Shown piece after piece: positions 62,719 to 64,000 of a stretch of 64,000 nt of DNA. How positions within the stretch are numbered: position 1 is the first letter of the stretch; every line of letters begins with the position of its first letter. The position numbers and the translations under genes are program-made. Below the pieces are notes generated by a model. That model was not told where the DNA came from, did no database searches, and saw only the letters and a program-made list of their open reading frames with translations. This DNA is from Oricola sp. (GTDB taxonomy: Bacteria > Pseudomonadota > Alphaproteobacteria > Rhizobiales > Rhizobiaceae). The stretch is taken from contig NZ_JALEGV010000037.1 of assembly GCF_022763245.1 (NCBI RefSeq), positions 102,971 through 166,970 on the forward strand, given 5' to 3'.

Positions 62719-63246
62719 GTGAACCTCGGTCTGGAAGAGGACTTGCTTCTGTTTTGCCGTTTGCCTGGTTTCGGCGGCAGCTGGCTCCAGTTGATCGGAA
62801 TGGGCTGCGATATTGTCGGAGTCATCCTTCTGTCGGCAGACCTTATCGCTGTCAGCCAGGCTGCCATGCGCGGCAAGGAAGCTGACAACGCCCTGGTCAT
62901 CGAACTGAACGAAGTTCGTGAGAAAATGGCGAGGGATATAGGATCTGCAAACCGCCAATTGGCGTCGAACGCCAAGGCCCTGCTAGGCCCCGGACCACAC
63001 GCGGCGCTGAAGGAATACAAGACCGAACTGGGAACCATCCGTCTTGTGGAGGATATCGCAAAGCACTTCGACCATCGTCTCCGACAAACAGATGCAATGA
63101 TCGAGGAGATCCGGAAGGCAATAGCGACTCGTGAATCGTTTCGTCGCGAGGAGGCAACGACCACTGGCCGAAGGACATTCTGGGCATTGGCTATCATCTT
63201 GCTCGGCTTTGCTCTCCAGATCATCGGGGCTTGGCCTTGCTCTTAG
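62719..63246 (+). CDS. Two-helix membrane protein with coiled coil, unknown function
   Basis: This 175-residue protein has a hydrophobic segment near each end (about 20-42 and 155-170) and a long charged coiled coil between them (ELNEVREKMARD and RLRQTDAMIEEIRKAI). I do not recognise it. The two-helix plus coiled-coil plan recalls small membrane proteins in phage or defence loci, but that is only a structural guess. The GTG start at 62719 is preceded by AGGAGCTGGT. Its 3' end overlaps a minus-strand gene by 26 bases. Confidence 0.6.
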   Translation: MNLGLEEDLLLFCRLPGFGGSWLQLIGMGCDIVGVILLSADLIAVSQAAMRGKEADNALVIELNEVREKMARDIGSANRQLASNAKALLGPGPHAALKEYKTELGTIRLVEDIAKHFDHRLRQTDAMIEEIRKAIATRESFRREEATTTGRRTFWALAIILLGFALQIIGAWPCS

Positions 63247-63853
63247 GCTGACGCCCCCAGTTCACATTCCTCGCATCGTTCGCATCGAGCGCGAAGGTCG
63301 CCGGCGGGCACTTCGTCACGCGGCCCTCCGCCACGGCCGTCTCAACCAGCTCCAGGTCCTGGCCCGTGATCGTGCCGCGCCTCTCCCAACAGCGTTTGGT
63401 CGGATTGAAGCGCCGTTCCGGCTCTCTCGGTGGATCCTGCCGCCGGGGCGGTTTCTCGGCCAGCGGCGAGCGGTCGTCGAAGCGCGGCTCGCGGGCCGGC
63501 GCCGGCGTTTCGTCGGCCGGCATCGACTCGCGCCGCACCACCGGGAGGATGGCGATCTTCGGGTCAGGCGCGGTCTCGGCCGAAGTGTTCGCGCCGGGAG
63601 TGGCCGCAGGGACGGCTTCGGAGGAAGGATTGTCGTTGATGGGCTGCATCGGCATGGATGCCCATTCTTCCTGCGGATCTCGCGCGATCTTCGGCATACC
63701 GAGCACCGTGCCCGGCGCAATCAATCGCCCCTCATCGGCCGCTTGACCGAGCAGTTCCGTCTCCTGTGCCAGGTCAAGGACGAGGGTCACGATGCGCCGG
63801 CCGGGGTAGGCGTCAGTCCAGTCAAAGCGATTCATGCCAGTCTCGTCCTTCAT
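63221..63853 (-). CDS. Hypothetical proline-rich protein
   Basis: This about 210-residue product has a short folded N-terminus (RFDWTDAYPGRRIVTLVLDLA), a long proline- and charge-rich linker (about residues 70-150; PAREPRFDD, PPRRQDPP) and a C-terminal basic part with CPPATFALDAND. No family is recognised. Several starts are possible (63853, 63835 or 63874); I used ATG 63853, with AGGA upstream. It resembles phage-type regulatory or adaptor proteins with disordered middles, by general look only. Confidence 0.45.
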   Translation of the reverse strand: MKDETGMNRFDWTDAYPGRRIVTLVLDLAQETELLGQAADEGRLIAPGTVLGMPKIARDPQEEWASMPMQPINDNPSSEAVPAATPGANTSAETAPDPKIAILPVVRRESMPADETPAPAREPRFDDRSPLAEKPPRRQDPPREPERRFNPTKRCWERRGTITGQDLELVETAVAEGRVTKCPPATFALDANDARNVNWGRQPKSKAKPR

Positions 63854-63888
63854 CAGGCGGTCCTGTGTTCTCACGTCCAGTGCGTTCG

Positions 63889-63897
63889 CCCCCCCCC
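63889..63897 (+). repeat. Nine-cytosine tract
   Basis: Nine C in a row lie between the proline-rich gene and the fragment at the window end. On the minus strand it is G9. Such tracts can slip during replication, or may mark a sequencing uncertainty; no gene is clearly switched by it. Confidence 0.6.
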
Positions 63898-63921
63898 ACA
63901 GAAGTGGTTAGGGCGCGAGGG

Positions 63922-64000
63922 TCACAGTAGGCTGTCGAGGGCCGTGAACATACGCCCGCCCAGCGTTCGCAAGCTGGCTGCGTCGTAGTGCAGTCCATCG
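63922..64000 (-). CDS. C-terminal fragment of an apparent SGNH/GDSL-type hydrolase
   Basis: The minus strand ends with codons for D-G-L-H-Y-D-A-A-S-L-R-T-L-G-G-R, a stop at 63922-63924 closing the frame. A C-terminal DxxHYD helix with this pattern is typical of SGNH hydrolases, where Asp and His complete the catalytic triad. Only 26 codons are visible, so the identification is tentative. Such enzymes occur in phage tails and surface-sugar deacetylases. Confidence 0.5.
   Translation of the reverse strand, partial: DGLHYDAASLRTLGGRMFTALDSLL

Noticed and set aside
57105..64000. Second copy of the CAT-tRNA 3' end as a right attachment site, and an integrase gene
   Set aside because: I looked through the accessory region by eye and found neither, so only the left boundary is proposed.

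Overview
The window looks like a chromosome segment of a high-GC alphaproteobacterium of the order Hyphomicrobiales (Rhizobiales), most like the Phyllobacteriaceae/Mesorhizobium group. The pointers are a CcrM-type GANTC methyltransferase behind a CtrA-like box, the cox-ctaB-ctaG-coxC-SURF1-ispH-thrB-rnhA gene order, IalB and YqgE proteins, and a thrC / M16 peptidase / rimJ / EAL block. No species can be named from the sequence alone. Region 1 (1-19884) is catabolic. It holds the end of a TctB-like transporter subunit, three cytoplasmic-type sulfatases (one close to choline-sulfatase BetC), an unrecognised toroid-like protein, an AbrB-family membrane protein, a GMC flavoprotein oxidoreductase, a two-subunit aconitase X, a TctC-type binding protein, a TetR regulator with a clear promoter/operator in front of a paired acyl-CoA dehydrogenase and FadB-type enzyme operon, and a LysR regulator divergent from glutaryl-CoA dehydrogenase. 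Together they suggest uptake of an anionic sulfate ester, intracellular desulfation, oxidation of the released alcohol, and CoA-dependent degradation. Region 2 (20023-57104) is mostly housekeeping. It has tRNA-Glu, SDR, AraC, DUF302, TldD, a methyltransferase, IalB, the aa3 cytochrome oxidase operon with its assembly factors (preceded by an FNR/FixK-like box and closed by a hairpin terminator), isoprenoid and threonine genes, RNase HI, peroxiredoxin, YqgE, a GGDEF-EAL protein, threonine synthase, a flavin disulfide reductase with an Rrf2 regulator, CcrM, MarR with its operator, MutY, a two-gene polysaccharide insertion, DciA, YcgN and several small enzymes, ending at a CAT-anticodon tRNA. Region 3 (57105-64000) is accessory and begins right after that tRNA. 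It encodes a TcmP protein paired with a three-cysteine DUF5131 (Gp37/Gp68) protein, an SRAP protein, a Dam-type methyltransferase directly upstream of a ScoMcrA-like HNH nuclease, several small proteins of unknown function, and the 3' end of an apparent SGNH hydrolase. It looks like part of a prophage or genomic island, but no integrase or second attachment site lies in the window. The TcmP/DUF5131 pair is the best candidate for a poorly described system.
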